Origin: Phyllobacterium bourgognense
Lineage (GTDB): Bacteria; Pseudomonadota; Alphaproteobacteria; Rhizobiales; Rhizobiaceae
Direction: 5' to 3'
Assembly: GCF_003337575.1 (NCBI RefSeq)
Contig: NZ_QPJM01000001.1
Coordinates: 558,001-622,000, forward strand
Length of the DNA: 64,000 nucleotides
The translations under genes and the position numbers were made by a program. Of this stretch, positions 17,551 through 27,200 are shown piece by piece. The notes below the pieces were generated by a model. The model was not told where the DNA came from. It saw nothing but the letters and a program-made list of their open reading frames with translations, and ran no database searches. Position 1 is the first letter of the stretch. Every line of letters starts with the position of its first letter.

Positions 17551-20430
17551 ATGTCTCTCATTGAAGAAATCGACTACGGTACGCCGAAATCTCTTTCCGA
17601 AAAGATGATCACGCTGACCATTGATGGCAACGAGGTCACTGTGCCCGAAGGCACTTCGATCATGCGCGCCTCCATGGAAGCCGGTGTCAAGGTTCCAAAG
17701 CTCTGCGCCACCGATATGGTGGATGCGTTCGGTTCTTGCCGCCTCTGCCTGATCGAAATTGAAGGCCGCAATGGCACGCCAGCCTCCTGCACGACGCCGG
17801 CAATGGAAGGGCTGGTCGTCCATACCCAAACGCAGCGTCTGAAGAATATTCGCAAGGGCGTCATGGAGCTTTATATCTCCGATCATCCGCTTGATTGCCT
17901 TACCTGCGCGGCCAATGGCGATTGCGAACTGCAGGATATGGCAGGCGCGGTTGGCCTTCGTGATGTGCGTTATGGCTATGAGGGCGACAACCACGTTTTC
18001 GCCAAGGCGCATGACGTTGCCAATGATCGTTGGATGCCGAAGGACGAATCCAACCCCTATTTCACCTACGATCCGGCCAAGTGCATTGTCTGCTCGCGCT
18101 GCGTGCGTGCCTGCGAGGAAGTGCAGGGAACCTTTGCACTGACCATCGAAGGCCGTGGTTTCTCCAGCCGCGTTTCGCCAGGCATGCATGAAAATTTCGT
18201 CGACAGCGAATGTGTTTCCTGCGGAGCCTGTGTCCAGGCTTGTCCGACGGCAACATTGACCGAAAAATCCGTCATCGAAATTGGTCAGCCGGAACATTCG
18301 AAAGTCACGACCTGCGCCTATTGCGGCGTCGGCTGCTCGTTCAAGGCAGAGATGCGCGGCGAAGAGCTGGTTCGCATGGTGCCCTGGAAGGACGGCAAGG
18401 CCAATCGCGGCCATTCCTGCGTCAAGGGTCGCTTTGCCTACGGCTATTCAACCCACAAGGACCGCATTCTCAACCCGATGATCCGCGAGAAGATCTCCGA
18501 TCCATGGCGCGAAGTCACGTGGGAAGAAGCCTACAAGCATGTAGCAAACGAATTCCGCCGCATCCAGTATCAGTACGGACGCAATTCCATTGGTGGCATC
18601 ACATCTTCCCGCTGCACCAATGAAGAAACATATCTTGTCCAGAAACTGGTGCGCGCCGGCTTCGGCAATAACAATGTCGATACCTGCGCCCGCGTTTGCC
18701 ATTCGCCCACGGGTTATGGCCTCAGAACTACATTCGGTACTTCCGCAGGCACGCAGGATTTCGATAGTGTCGAGCACACCGACGTCGTGATGATTATCGG
18801 CGCCAATCCGACCGATGGTCATCCTGTCTTTGCTTCCCGGTTGAAGAAGCGGCTGCGCAAGGGTGCAAAACTGATCGTCGTCGATCCGCGCCGCATCGAT
18901 CTGGTGCGTTCACCCCATGTGGAAGCTGCACAACACCTCCCCTTGCGTCCCGGTACCAACGTTGCCGTTGTCACCTCAATGGCCCATGTGATCGTCACCG
19001 AAGGGCTCTTCAACGAGAAGTTCATCCGCGAACGCTGTGATTGGGACGAGTTCCAGGATTGGGCAGCCTTCGTTTCTTCTCCGGAGCATAGCCCGGAAGC
19101 CATCGAACAGCTGTCTGGCGTTAATCCCCAAGAGTTGCGCGAGGCCGCACGGCTTTTCGCAACCGGCGGCAATGGCGCGATCTATTACGGTCTTGGTGTC
19201 ACAGAGCATAGCCAGGGCTCAACGACAGTTATGGCTATCGCAAACCTCGCCATGGCGACTGGCAATATCGGCCGCAAGGGCGTCGGCGTGAACCCGCTCC
19301 GCGGTCAGAACAATGTGCAGGGCTCCTGTGATATGGGGTCCTTCCCGCACGAACTTCCGGGTTACCGGCATATCTCCGATGAATCGACGCGCGACATCTT
19401 CGACAAGCTCTGGGGCGTGAAGCTGCAGGATGAGCCCGGCCTTCGCATTCCGAATATGCTGGACGCCGCCGTTGATGGCACCTTCAAGGGCATCTACATT
19501 CAAGGCGAGGATATCCTTCAGTCGGACCCTGATACCAAGCATGTTGCTGCCGGTCTCGCCGCCATGGAATGCGTCGTCGTGCACGACCTCTTCCTCAATG
19601 AGACCGCCAACTATGCCCATGTTTTCCTGCCCGGCTCTACCTTCCTTGAAAAGGATGGCACGTTCACCAATGCCGAGCGCCGGATCAATCGCGTGCGCAA
19701 GGTTATGAGCCCGCTCAACGGCTATGCCGATTGGGAGGTTACGCAGAACCTCGCAAATGCCATGGGACTTGGCTGGAGCTACAGCCATCCTTCCGAAATC
19801 ATGGACGAAGTCGCACTGACGACTCCGAGTTTCGCCGGCGTTACCTACGACCTTCTGGACAAGGAAGGATCGGTTCAATGGCCATGCAATGAAAAGGCCC
19901 CCTTGGGCACGCCGATCATGCATATCGATGGCTTTGCGCGCGGCAAGGGCAAGTTCATCCGCACCGAATATGTCGCGACGGACGAGCGAACCGGACCGCG
20001 CTTCCCGCTGCTTCTCACGACGGGACGCATCCTGTCGCAATACAATGTCGGGGCGCAGACGCGCCGCACGCAAAATGTTGTCTGGCATGAAGAGGATCGG
20101 CTGGAGATCCACGCCCATGACGCCGAACAGCGCGGCATTCGTGATGGCGATTGGGTGAAGATCACCAGCCGCGCAGGCGAAACCACTCTGCGGGCGCTGA
20201 TCACCGATCGCGTATCGCCGGGTGTTGTCTATACGACCTTCCACCATCCGACGACGCAGGCCAACGTCATCACCACCGATTTCTCCGATTGGGCGACCAA
20301 TTGTCCGGAATACAAGGTTACGGCGGTGCAGGTCGGCGCCTCGAACGGTCCGAGCGACTGGCAGATCGAGTATGATGAACAGGCGCGCCAGAGCAGGCGT
20401 ATTGCTCCCGTGCTGGACGCCGCGGAGTAA
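17551..20430 (+). CDS. fdsA: NAD-dependent formate dehydrogenase, catalytic alpha subunit
   Basis: Molybdenum (bis-MGD) subunit that oxidises formate to CO2, 959 residues. Domains in order: a [2Fe-2S] ferredoxin domain (residues about 20-90), a NuoG-like His/Cys cluster stretch (HPLDCLTCAANGDCELQ), two ferredoxin-type [4Fe-4S] motifs (CIVCSRCVRACEE; CVSCGACVQACP), a further [4Fe-4S] motif (CAYCGVGCSFK), then the molybdopterin domain. The catalytic residue is the standard Cys383 in ARVCHSPTGYG; no selenocysteine codon is used. Together with FdsG and FdsB it delivers electrons to NAD+. Confidence 0.97.
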   Translation: MSLIEEIDYGTPKSLSEKMITLTIDGNEVTVPEGTSIMRASMEAGVKVPKLCATDMVDAFGSCRLCLIEIEGRNGTPASCTTPAMEGLVVHTQTQRLKNIRKGVMELYISDHPLDCLTCAANGDCELQDMAGAVGLRDVRYGYEGDNHVFAKAHDVANDRWMPKDESNPYFTYDPAKCIVCSRCVRACEEVQGTFALTIEGRGFSSRVSPGMHENFVDSECVSCGACVQACPTATLTEKSVIEIGQPEHSKVTTCAYCGVGCSFKAEMRGEELVRMVPWKDGKANRGHSCVKGRFAYGYSTHKDRILNPMIREKISDPWREVTWEEAYKHVANEFRRIQYQYGRNSIGGITSSRCTNEETYLVQKLVRAGFGNNNVDTCARVCHSPTGYGLRTTFGTSAGTQDFDSVEHTDVVMIIGANPTDGHPVFASRLKKRLRKGAKLIVVDPRRIDLVRSPHVEAAQHLPLRPGTNVAVVTSMAHVIVTEGLFNEKFIRERCDWDEFQDWAAFVSSPEHSPEAIEQLSGVNPQELREAARLFATGGNGAIYYGLGVTEHSQGSTTVMAIANLAMATGNIGRKGVGVNPLRGQNNVQGSCDMGSFPHELPGYRHISDESTRDIFDKLWGVKLQDEPGLRIPNMLDAAVDGTFKGIYIQGEDILQSDPDTKHVAAGLAAMECVVVHDLFLNETANYAHVFLPGSTFLEKDGTFTNAERRINRVRKVMSPLNGYADWEVTQNLANAMGLGWSYSHPSEIMDEVALTTPSFAGVTYDLLDKEGSVQWPCNEKAPLGTPIMHIDGFARGKGKFIRTEYVATDERTGPRFPLLLTTGRILSQYNVGAQTRRTQNVVWHEEDRLEIHAHDAEQRGIRDGDWVKITSRAGETTLRALITDRVSPGVVYTTFHHPTTQANVITTDFSDWATNCPEYKVTAVQVGASNGPSDWQIEYDEQARQSRRIAPVLDAAE

Positions 20431-20432
20431 CC

Positions 20433-21365
20433 ATGCCCGAAAAGCGCCCTACACTGCTTGTCGTTCCGCGCATCACCCGCCGCCGCAAGGGGGCGGGGGA
20501 GGTTTATGCGACAGACAGCAGAATGGTGCCAGAAGAAACGCCGGTCGCCTTCAGTTATAATGGCACGACCCATGCGGTTATGATGGCGACGCCAACCGAC
20601 ATGGAGGATTTCGCTGTCGGCTTTAGTCTGTCAGAGGGCATCATCGCGCAGCTCGATGAAATCAGCGAGATCACCGTCGAGGAACATGACGAGGGTGTCG
20701 ATGTCCAGATGGTGCTCGCAGGTGAAGCGGGCCAGGAACTCACGGATCGCCGCCGCCGCATGGCCGGACCTGTCGGCTGCGGCCTCTGCGGCATCGAGTC
20801 GATCGAGCAGGCTCTGAAACCCGTCGCTTCGGTCGATAGAGCCAAACTCAAGCTGATGCCGGATGAAATCGCGGACGCGGTCAAGCTGCTCTCGCAGGTT
20901 CAGCCGCTGCATAGTGAAACCGGCGCAGTCCACGCCGCAGGGTTCTATGTTCCGGGCAAGGGAGTCGTTGCGGCGCGCGAAGATGTTGGCCGCCACAATG
21001 CGCTGGACAAGCTGGCCGGGGCTCTCTGCCGGTCTGGTGTCAAGGGCAAGACCGGCGCGGTCGTCGTTACGAGCCGCGTATCTATTGAAATGGTGCAAAA
21101 AGCGGCGATCATCGGCGCTCCGATCCTGATTGCCGTATCGGCGCCGACAGCCTTGGCGATCCGCACAGCGCATGCCGCGGGCATGACGCTTGTCGCGCTT
21201 GTGCGCGGTGATGAATTCGATGTATTTACTCGCCCAGAGCGCGTCCCGACTGCTTTGGCCCAGCTGGATACAAAAGCGGCGGATGTGCTTCCCAAACCGA
21301 ATCCCGACACCGCCGCATCGACTCTCGTTCAAAGTCCCACTGTAAGATTGGTGCAATATGGATAG
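20433..21365 (+). CDS. fdhD: Formate dehydrogenase sulfurtransferase FdhD
   Basis: Maturation factor that passes sulfur to the bis-MGD cofactor and is required for formate dehydrogenase activity. The 310 residues hold the key CGLCG loop with Cys116 and Cys119, plus FVGFSLSEGII-like and GRHNALDKLAGA motifs. The gene starts 2 bases after fdsA, so it is produced with its target. Many fds operons use the homologous FdsC at this place; here the gene reads as FdhD. It overlaps fdsD by eight bases. Confidence 0.94.
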   Translation: MPEKRPTLLVVPRITRRRKGAGEVYATDSRMVPEETPVAFSYNGTTHAVMMATPTDMEDFAVGFSLSEGIIAQLDEISEITVEEHDEGVDVQMVLAGEAGQELTDRRRRMAGPVGCGLCGIESIEQALKPVASVDRAKLKLMPDEIADAVKLLSQVQPLHSETGAVHAAGFYVPGKGVVAAREDVGRHNALDKLAGALCRSGVKGKTGAVVVTSRVSIEMVQKAAIIGAPILIAVSAPTALAIRTAHAAGMTLVALVRGDEFDVFTRPERVPTALAQLDTKAADVLPKPNPDTAASTLVQSPTVRLVQYG

Positions 21366-21606
21366 TGAAAGCCACAAATCGACGGCGACCAAGCTCGTCT
21401 ACATGGCCAACCAGATAGCCGCGTTCTTCCATACACAGCCCAAGGATGAGGCGGTGGCAGGGGTTGCTGACCACATCAACCATTTCTGGGAGCCACGCAT
21501 GCGCGAGCAGTTTTTCGCGATCCTTGAACAAGAGGATAACGGCTTTGATCCGCTTGTGGTCGAAGCAGCAAAACATATCCGCAAGCCTGGGCCGGTTCCG
21601 GCCTGA
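21358..21606 (+). CDS. fdsD: Formate dehydrogenase delta subunit
   Basis: Small 82-residue protein of the FdsD family found at the end of fds operons. The recognisable core is KLVYMANQIAAFFHTQPKDEA and a WEPRMREQ stretch. FdsD is a small partner of the formate dehydrogenase thought to help complex assembly or stability; the mechanism is not fully known. The gene overlaps the fdhD 3' end by eight bases. A clear intrinsic terminator is not seen in the following 100 bases. Confidence 0.92.
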   Translation: MDSESHKSTATKLVYMANQIAAFFHTQPKDEAVAGVADHINHFWEPRMREQFFAILEQEDNGFDPLVVEAAKHIRKPGPVPA

Positions 21607-21704
21607 TCACAAAATCCCTGATACCTTGTCGGCTGTGGGAATTCCGATCCTTGGGGGTGTTGGATGACGTTGCAGCAGGCGATCGCGGGCCCTCATTCAT
21701 TCAG

Positions 21705-21836
21705 CTATTGATTGCCGAATAGCCTGCCTACGACAAGAACAAACGGAAGCCACAAAAGCAGGAATACGACATAGGGTGCAGAGCGAGTAATATAAGGCTC
21801 GTAGTCGGCCTTCGTATTTTTGTCGTCCCTCAGCAT
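21705..21836 (-). CDS. Small single-pass membrane protein
   Basis: A 43-residue protein with a charged N-terminal half (LRDDKNTKADYEPYITRSAP) and one hydrophobic C-terminal helix (VVFLLLWLPFVLVVG) ending in RLFGNQ. The frame runs open further upstream, but the internal ATG at 21836 is preceded by a strong AGGGGGG ribosome binding site, which supports this short form. It converges on the formate dehydrogenase operon. I do not recognise a family; the protein could be an orphan small membrane protein. Confidence 0.5.
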   Translation of the reverse strand: MLRDDKNTKADYEPYITRSAPYVVFLLLWLPFVLVVGRLFGNQ

Positions 21837-22102
21837 TTGCCCCCCTGCAACGTTCGTGTCCTCGGGCCAAAGTGTTAACCCGGCCAAGCAACTATGCAGC
21901 AAGCGGCGTTGGGCAACAATAGCTCCGCGGTCGTCAAAATTCATTATGAAGCAAGGTGTTACGTCCAATATGCTTTAGGGCCGCGCTGCTCAAAATCATT
22001 AGAGTTTTACCATTAAAGTTAATGTTTTCCGAATGCAGTTGTAATCAGTTTGTCTTCTTGATAGGCGAAACAGCAGCACCGCCTACCCTCCGCAAGGCCC
22101 CC

Positions 22103-23005
22103 ATGCTTCGTCGATTTATCGGGCAAGAACCCAGTCCGCTCACCGGCATTGCCCTGGCCGCGCTCGGCTATTCGCTTTTTGCTATCCAGGATGCGCTGGT
22201 GAAGTGGCTGGTGGCAGATTATTCGGTGCCGCAGATACTGTTCATGCGCAGTGTTATCATCGTCATCTTTGCTGCAATCATGGTGCGGCATGAGCGGCAT
22301 CCTTCGATCATGAAGAGCCCGCACAAGCGATCGCTCGCTATTCGCGCGGCACTGATGCTCGGCGCATGGCTCTCCTATTATTCGGCGGCGCGCCACCTCG
22401 GGCTTGCCGAAATCACCACCATGTACTTCTCCGCGCCGGTGATGGTTGTCATCCTGTCGATCTTTGTTCTGAAGGAGAAGGTGGGACTGGTTCGGTGGAT
22501 CGCGTCCATCGCGGGTTTCGTGGGGGTGATCCTCGCAGCGAATCCGGCGGAAACGCCGGATCTCGTGCCTGCCGGAATGGTTCTGTTCGCTGGTTTCTGC
22601 TGGGCATGGAGCGTCATTCTCGTGCGCCTCGTCAGCCGCAGCGAAAGCACCTTCAACCAGATGATGGCCACAAGTTTTCTTTTCGCCGTCGTTTGTGGAG
22701 CGATGCTTCCATGGTTATGGAAAACACCGAATTTCAACGGCTGGATGTTGATGATTAGCCTGGGCCTGGTCGGCTCAGCTGGACAATATTTCCTGTACGA
22801 AGGTTTCCGCTACGCTCCGGCGTCGGCTCTTGCGCCCATCGAATATAGCGGTCTCATCTGGGCGTTTCTTTACGGTTATCTCATCTGGCATGAGGTGCCG
22901 CAATTAAACGTCTTCCTCGGCGCGATGCTCATTGTGGCCTCCAGCCTCTCTCTCGTCTGGTGGGAACGGCGCATGGCAATGGCAGCACGACGTTTGACTG
23001 TGTAG
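22103..23005 (+). CDS. EamA/DMT-family transporter
   Basis: Inner-membrane transporter of the drug/metabolite superfamily, 300 residues, with about ten hydrophobic helices in two EamA repeats (first beginning ALAALGYSLFAIQDALVKWL; second around LVPAGMVLFAGFCWAWSVI). The frame extends about 50 codons further upstream, but that stretch does not look like family sequence, and the ATG at 22103 matches the family's N terminus. Members export amino acids, metabolites or drugs; the substrate is not predictable. It stands alone between small genes. Confidence 0.9.
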   Translation: MLRRFIGQEPSPLTGIALAALGYSLFAIQDALVKWLVADYSVPQILFMRSVIIVIFAAIMVRHERHPSIMKSPHKRSLAIRAALMLGAWLSYYSAARHLGLAEITTMYFSAPVMVVILSIFVLKEKVGLVRWIASIAGFVGVILAANPAETPDLVPAGMVLFAGFCWAWSVILVRLVSRSESTFNQMMATSFLFAVVCGAMLPWLWKTPNFNGWMLMISLGLVGSAGQYFLYEGFRYAPASALAPIEYSGLIWAFLYGYLIWHEVPQLNVFLGAMLIVASSLSLVWWERRMAMAARRLTV

Positions 23006-23010
23006 CTGCG

Positions 23011-23196
23011 CTATTGCCTGCATACGGCGCGCGGGTCGAATGGCAGATCGGCCAGCTGATCGAGGTCCATGGCCTGTAATGTCGGGTGCGCAAGTGGATC
23101 CCTTTGCCAGTCGAACTCAGCCTCACCACCAGAATACAATTGTTGATCGAGAACCCATGAGATGTATGACATCAATGGCAAGAAAATCTTTATCAT
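23011..23196 (-). CDS. Small protein divergent from a LysR gene
   Basis: A 61-residue protein with hydrophobic N-terminal part (MIKIFLPLMSYISWVLD) and an acidic half ending HPTLQAMDLDQLADLPFDP. The GAGGTAGG ribosome binding site seven bases ahead supports the start. The C-terminal part slightly recalls DUF1127-type proteins, but I would not assign it. It is divergent from the GcvA-like LysR gene, with 93 bases between starts, so it is the natural target of that regulator. Function unknown. Confidence 0.6.
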   Translation of the reverse strand: MIKIFLPLMSYISWVLDQQLYSGGEAEFDWQRDPLAHPTLQAMDLDQLADLPFDPRAVCRQ

Positions 23197-23289
23197 CGAC
23201 CTACCTCATTTTCCAAACATGCTCTATTCTGCTCAGGATATGTGGTCTGGGCAATCCAGATTGTCGAAACCTTCGTAAAGAAAATCTTC

Positions 23290-24213
23290 ATGAAGAATCT
23301 AAACAAGGTCCATCTCAACGGTTTGAAAGCAGTAGAGGCGATCGGACGCTTGGGCTCGCTTCCAAAAGCTGCCGAGGAACTCGGCGTATCGGTAAGCGCG
23401 GTCAGCCAGCAGTTGATCCGTACCGAGGGCCAGATCGGACATGCCATCTTCGAGCGAACGCGCGGCGGGCTGGTGGCTACACCATTCGGCAAAGGCTTTC
23501 TTGCCCGGTTGGAAGAAGGCTTTCAGTCATTGTCAAAGGCCGTCGCAATGGCTGATGGGACCGATCAGACGCTCATGCTTTCCGTCGCCCCTACCTTCGC
23601 CTCGAAATGGCTCGTTCCACGCCTTGGCCGTTTGCGCAGTGCCCATCCGGATCTCAAAATCCGCATCGATCCTTCACCCGGCATCGTCGATCTGAAAAGT
23701 TCGGACATCGATCTCGCTATCCGGCTCGGAAAAGGCGATTGGCGGGATGGCGCTCCGGAACGGCTTCTGCCGCAAAGGATGTTTCCGGTTTGCACGCGGA
23801 ATGTGGCTCTCAAGCTGAAGGGGCCTGCTGACATCTTCAATCAACCGATCATCTGTTATGACAATCCGATGTTCAGCTGGGATGATTGGCAGGCCGCGGC
23901 TGGTCTCGAAGGACCGCTGCCTTTCGACGGGACAACTTTTTCTGATCCATGGCTTGGCCTTGAAGCCGCGATCAGCGGGCAGGGCATTATGCTTGCCTGG
24001 GATCTGTTCGTTGAAGATGCCTTGGCGGACGGGAGGCTTGTCGCGCCTTTCCCCGCACGCGTACCGTCTTCGGTGGGTTATTGGTTAATCACACCAAATA
24101 ACCGCAAACCAAGCCAACAGACGCTGCACTTCCAGCGTTGGATTCGTAGCGAAATCGAGCGGGAGAATGCAACCGGATCGCATGATCTGTTGACAAGTTA
24201 TACCGAAGTTTGA
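23290..24213 (+). CDS. GcvA-like LysR-family regulator
   Basis: LysR-type regulator of 307 residues, closest in pattern to the GcvA group: the N terminus runs HLNGLKAVEAIGRLGSLPKAAEELGVSVSAVSQQ, and the effector domain contains LMLSVAPTFASKWLVPRLGRL and the DIDLAIRLG segment. The frame is open from 23242, but the internal ATG at 23290 matches the family's start. It is divergent from the 61-residue gene. The effector is unknown; nothing nearby indicates glycine cleavage genes. Confidence 0.9.
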   Translation: MKNLNKVHLNGLKAVEAIGRLGSLPKAAEELGVSVSAVSQQLIRTEGQIGHAIFERTRGGLVATPFGKGFLARLEEGFQSLSKAVAMADGTDQTLMLSVAPTFASKWLVPRLGRLRSAHPDLKIRIDPSPGIVDLKSSDIDLAIRLGKGDWRDGAPERLLPQRMFPVCTRNVALKLKGPADIFNQPIICYDNPMFSWDDWQAAAGLEGPLPFDGTTFSDPWLGLEAAISGQGIMLAWDLFVEDALADGRLVAPFPARVPSSVGYWLITPNNRKPSQQTLHFQRWIRSEIERENATGSHDLLTSYTEV

Positions 24214-24254
24214 ACAGTGCCCCCACACCAAAATAGTGGCAGTGGGAGGACTTT

Positions 24255-27200
24255 ATGTCTCTGCGTTCGGTCATCGGCTTTTCGGCCTTCCTTCTCACTC
24301 TTTTCACTCTTTCCGCGCCGGTCGGCGCGGCGGAAATGAACCGCGATGTCGTTACGACGAAGGACGGCGATTATTTCGGTTTTGACCTGCGTACGGAACA
24401 GGATGTCACACAGGATCAGTGCGAGCTGGTCTGTCTCGCCGACCAGTCCTGCAAGGCATTCACCTACAACCCCAAGGTGAAGTGGTGCTTTCTCAAATCC
24501 GATTTCAATCAGCTGAAAACGGCGCCGGGTTCCGTCGCCGGCAAGGTTGTCGAGACCGCCGATGAGCCCGATATCGGCGCTCCGCCAAAGTTGCAATTTG
24601 TGTCGGACCAGTTGCTGCAGGATGCACGGCAGGTCAAAGCGAGCCTGAGCCTCACCGACGATCAGAAGACGCAGGGTGCCGAGGGTCTCGTGGCGGCAGG
24701 ACGCGCCGAAGTTGCCAAGGGCAACATCGAGAACGCCCTCAAAGCGTTTAGAGGTGCATTGGCGGTTACACCTGACAACGGCCCGCTCTGGATCGAGACG
24801 GCGCGCGCGGCGAACCGCGCCGAGAAAAATACCTATATTGCCGGACAGGCGGCGCTAGCCGCACTCAACGGCTACCAGTTGACGCGAACGACACAAAGCC
24901 GCGCAGATGCGCTGGCAGTGCTCGGCGATGCGCTGCAAAACTCCGAGAACTATCGCGCCTCGCTTGACGCGTATAAAGCCAGTCTTGCACTCGTCAACGC
25001 CAAGCCGGTGGAGGCTGCCTATCTCGACTTGAGATCGCGGCAGGGCTTCCGCGTCACCAATCATACGATCGACGCGGATAGCGTTAATCCCCGTGCTTGT
25101 GTCCAGTTCTCTGACCCTCTGGTGAAAATGGGCACGGACTATACGCCGTTCGTGACATTGAACGGAACTGCCCCGAAAGCGCTGGAGGCCAAGGGCAGTG
25201 AGATCTGTGTTGAAGGCCTTGAACATGGCCAGCGTTACAAGCTCGCCCTGCGTCCCGGGCTGCCATCCGCGGTGGGCGAATCTCTCGAAGCGCCTGTCGA
25301 TCTTGAGATCTACATCAAGGACCGCTCCGCCATGGTGCGCTTTACCGGCGACAGCTTCGTACTGCCGAGCACTGCGCGTCGCGGCATTCCAATCGTTTCG
25401 GTCAATACGACCAGCGCCAATCTTAAGCTCTATCGCATCGGTGATCGAGGGCTTGCCCCGCTTCTGACCAGTTCCCAATTCCTGACGCAGATGGATGGTT
25501 ATAGCGCTCAGCGTCTGCAGGATGAATCGGGTGAGCTTGTGTGGCAAGGCACGATCGATCTTCAGTCCGATCTCAACAAGGATGTCGTCACCAGTTTCCC
25601 TGTCGATGAGGCCCTGCCGCAACGCAAGCCCGGTGTCTATGTCCTGACCGCCGTTTCACCCGACGCAAAAAGCGACGAGTGGGATGCCCAGGCGACCCAA
25701 TGGTTCGTCGTCTCCGATATCGGCCTCACCACCTATGCGGGTAATGATGGCCTCAATGTTTTTGCTCGCTCGCTTGCGTCGGCCCAGCCGCTCATCGGTG
25801 TCGAGCTTCAGCTTCTTGCCAAGAACAACGAGATACTTGGTACTGCGGTCACCGATACCGAAGGTCGCGCTACATTTACCGCCGGGCTGATGCGTGGCAC
25901 GGCAGCGACTGCTCCTGCAGTCATCACCGCCAAGAATGGCGATGCGGATTATGTTTTCCTCGACATGACCCGGGCGGGCTTCGATCTTTCGGATCGTGGT
26001 GTCACCGGCCGTCCCGCGCCAGGCGCTATCGATATTCTGGCATGGACCGAACGCGGTATCTATCGCGCCGGCGAAACGGTGCATGCGTCCGCGCTCGCCC
26101 GGGATAACGCCGCCAATGCCGTCGAAAAACTGCCGCTGACATTTGTGTTCAAGCGGCCGGACGGCGTCGAGGATCGCCGTATGGTCAGTGACGGTGCAAA
26201 TCTCGGCGGGCATACGCTCGATCTGGAGCTGCAAGCGAACTCCATGCGCGGCACCTGGACGATGCAGATATTCACCGATCCGAAGGGGTCGCCAATTGCA
26301 GAAAAGCAATTCCTGGTTGAGGATTTCGTGCCAGACCGGGTCGAGTTCGATCTGACCAGTGACGCTAAATTTATCGAAGTCGGCAAGCCAACACCGGTGA
26401 ATGTGGACGGCCGCTTTCTCTATGGCGCTCCTGCTGCAGGCCTGGAACTTGAAGGCGAAGTCGCGCTGAAGCCAACACATGAAAGCGCGGATTTCAAGGG
26501 TTATCTCTTTGGGCTCGCCGATGAAGAGGCGAGCGAAAATACGAGCATGCCGCTCGAGGACTTGCAGCCGCTGGACGAGAACGGCAAGGCGACGTTTGAT
26601 GTTTCAGTGGCAGATGCTCCGTCCACCACGCAGCTCCTCAACGCAAATGTGGTCGTGCGCATGCAGGAAGCAGGCGGCCGCGCTGTAGAGCGTACATTGA
26701 CGCTGCCGGTCAAGCAGCAAGGCTCGATGATCGGCATCAAGCCAGAGTTCTCAGGTGCTCTCGCCGAAAACTCCGTTGGCAAATTTCACGTCATTGCTGT
26801 CAATGAGAATGGACAGAAACAGGCCATGCAGGGGCTCCAGTGGAAACTCATCAACGTTGAGCGCAACTATCAGTGGTACCGCGATGGCAGTTCATGGAAA
26901 TACGAGCCAATCCTTTCGACCAAGCAGGTTGCGAATGGGGTGATCGATACAACGGCGGATGGCGCAGATATTTCCGTCCCTGTTACCTGGGGTCAGTTCC
27001 GTCTGGAGGTGGAAACCGCCGCTGCGGATGGACCGGCATCCAGCGTCGAATTCGATGCCGGCTACTATGTAGCGAGCACTTCTACCGAAACGCCTGACGG
27101 TCTTCAGATCGCTCTCGATAAGGAAAACTATGCCCCCGGTGAGACGGCGAAATTGAAGGTTTCGCCGCGTTTCGCCGGCGAACTGCTGGTGACTGTCGGG

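Noticed and set aside
17551-20430. Possible selenocysteine formate dehydrogenase
   Set aside because: The catalytic position is an ordinary Cys codon (TGC at 18697) and no in-frame TGA is present.
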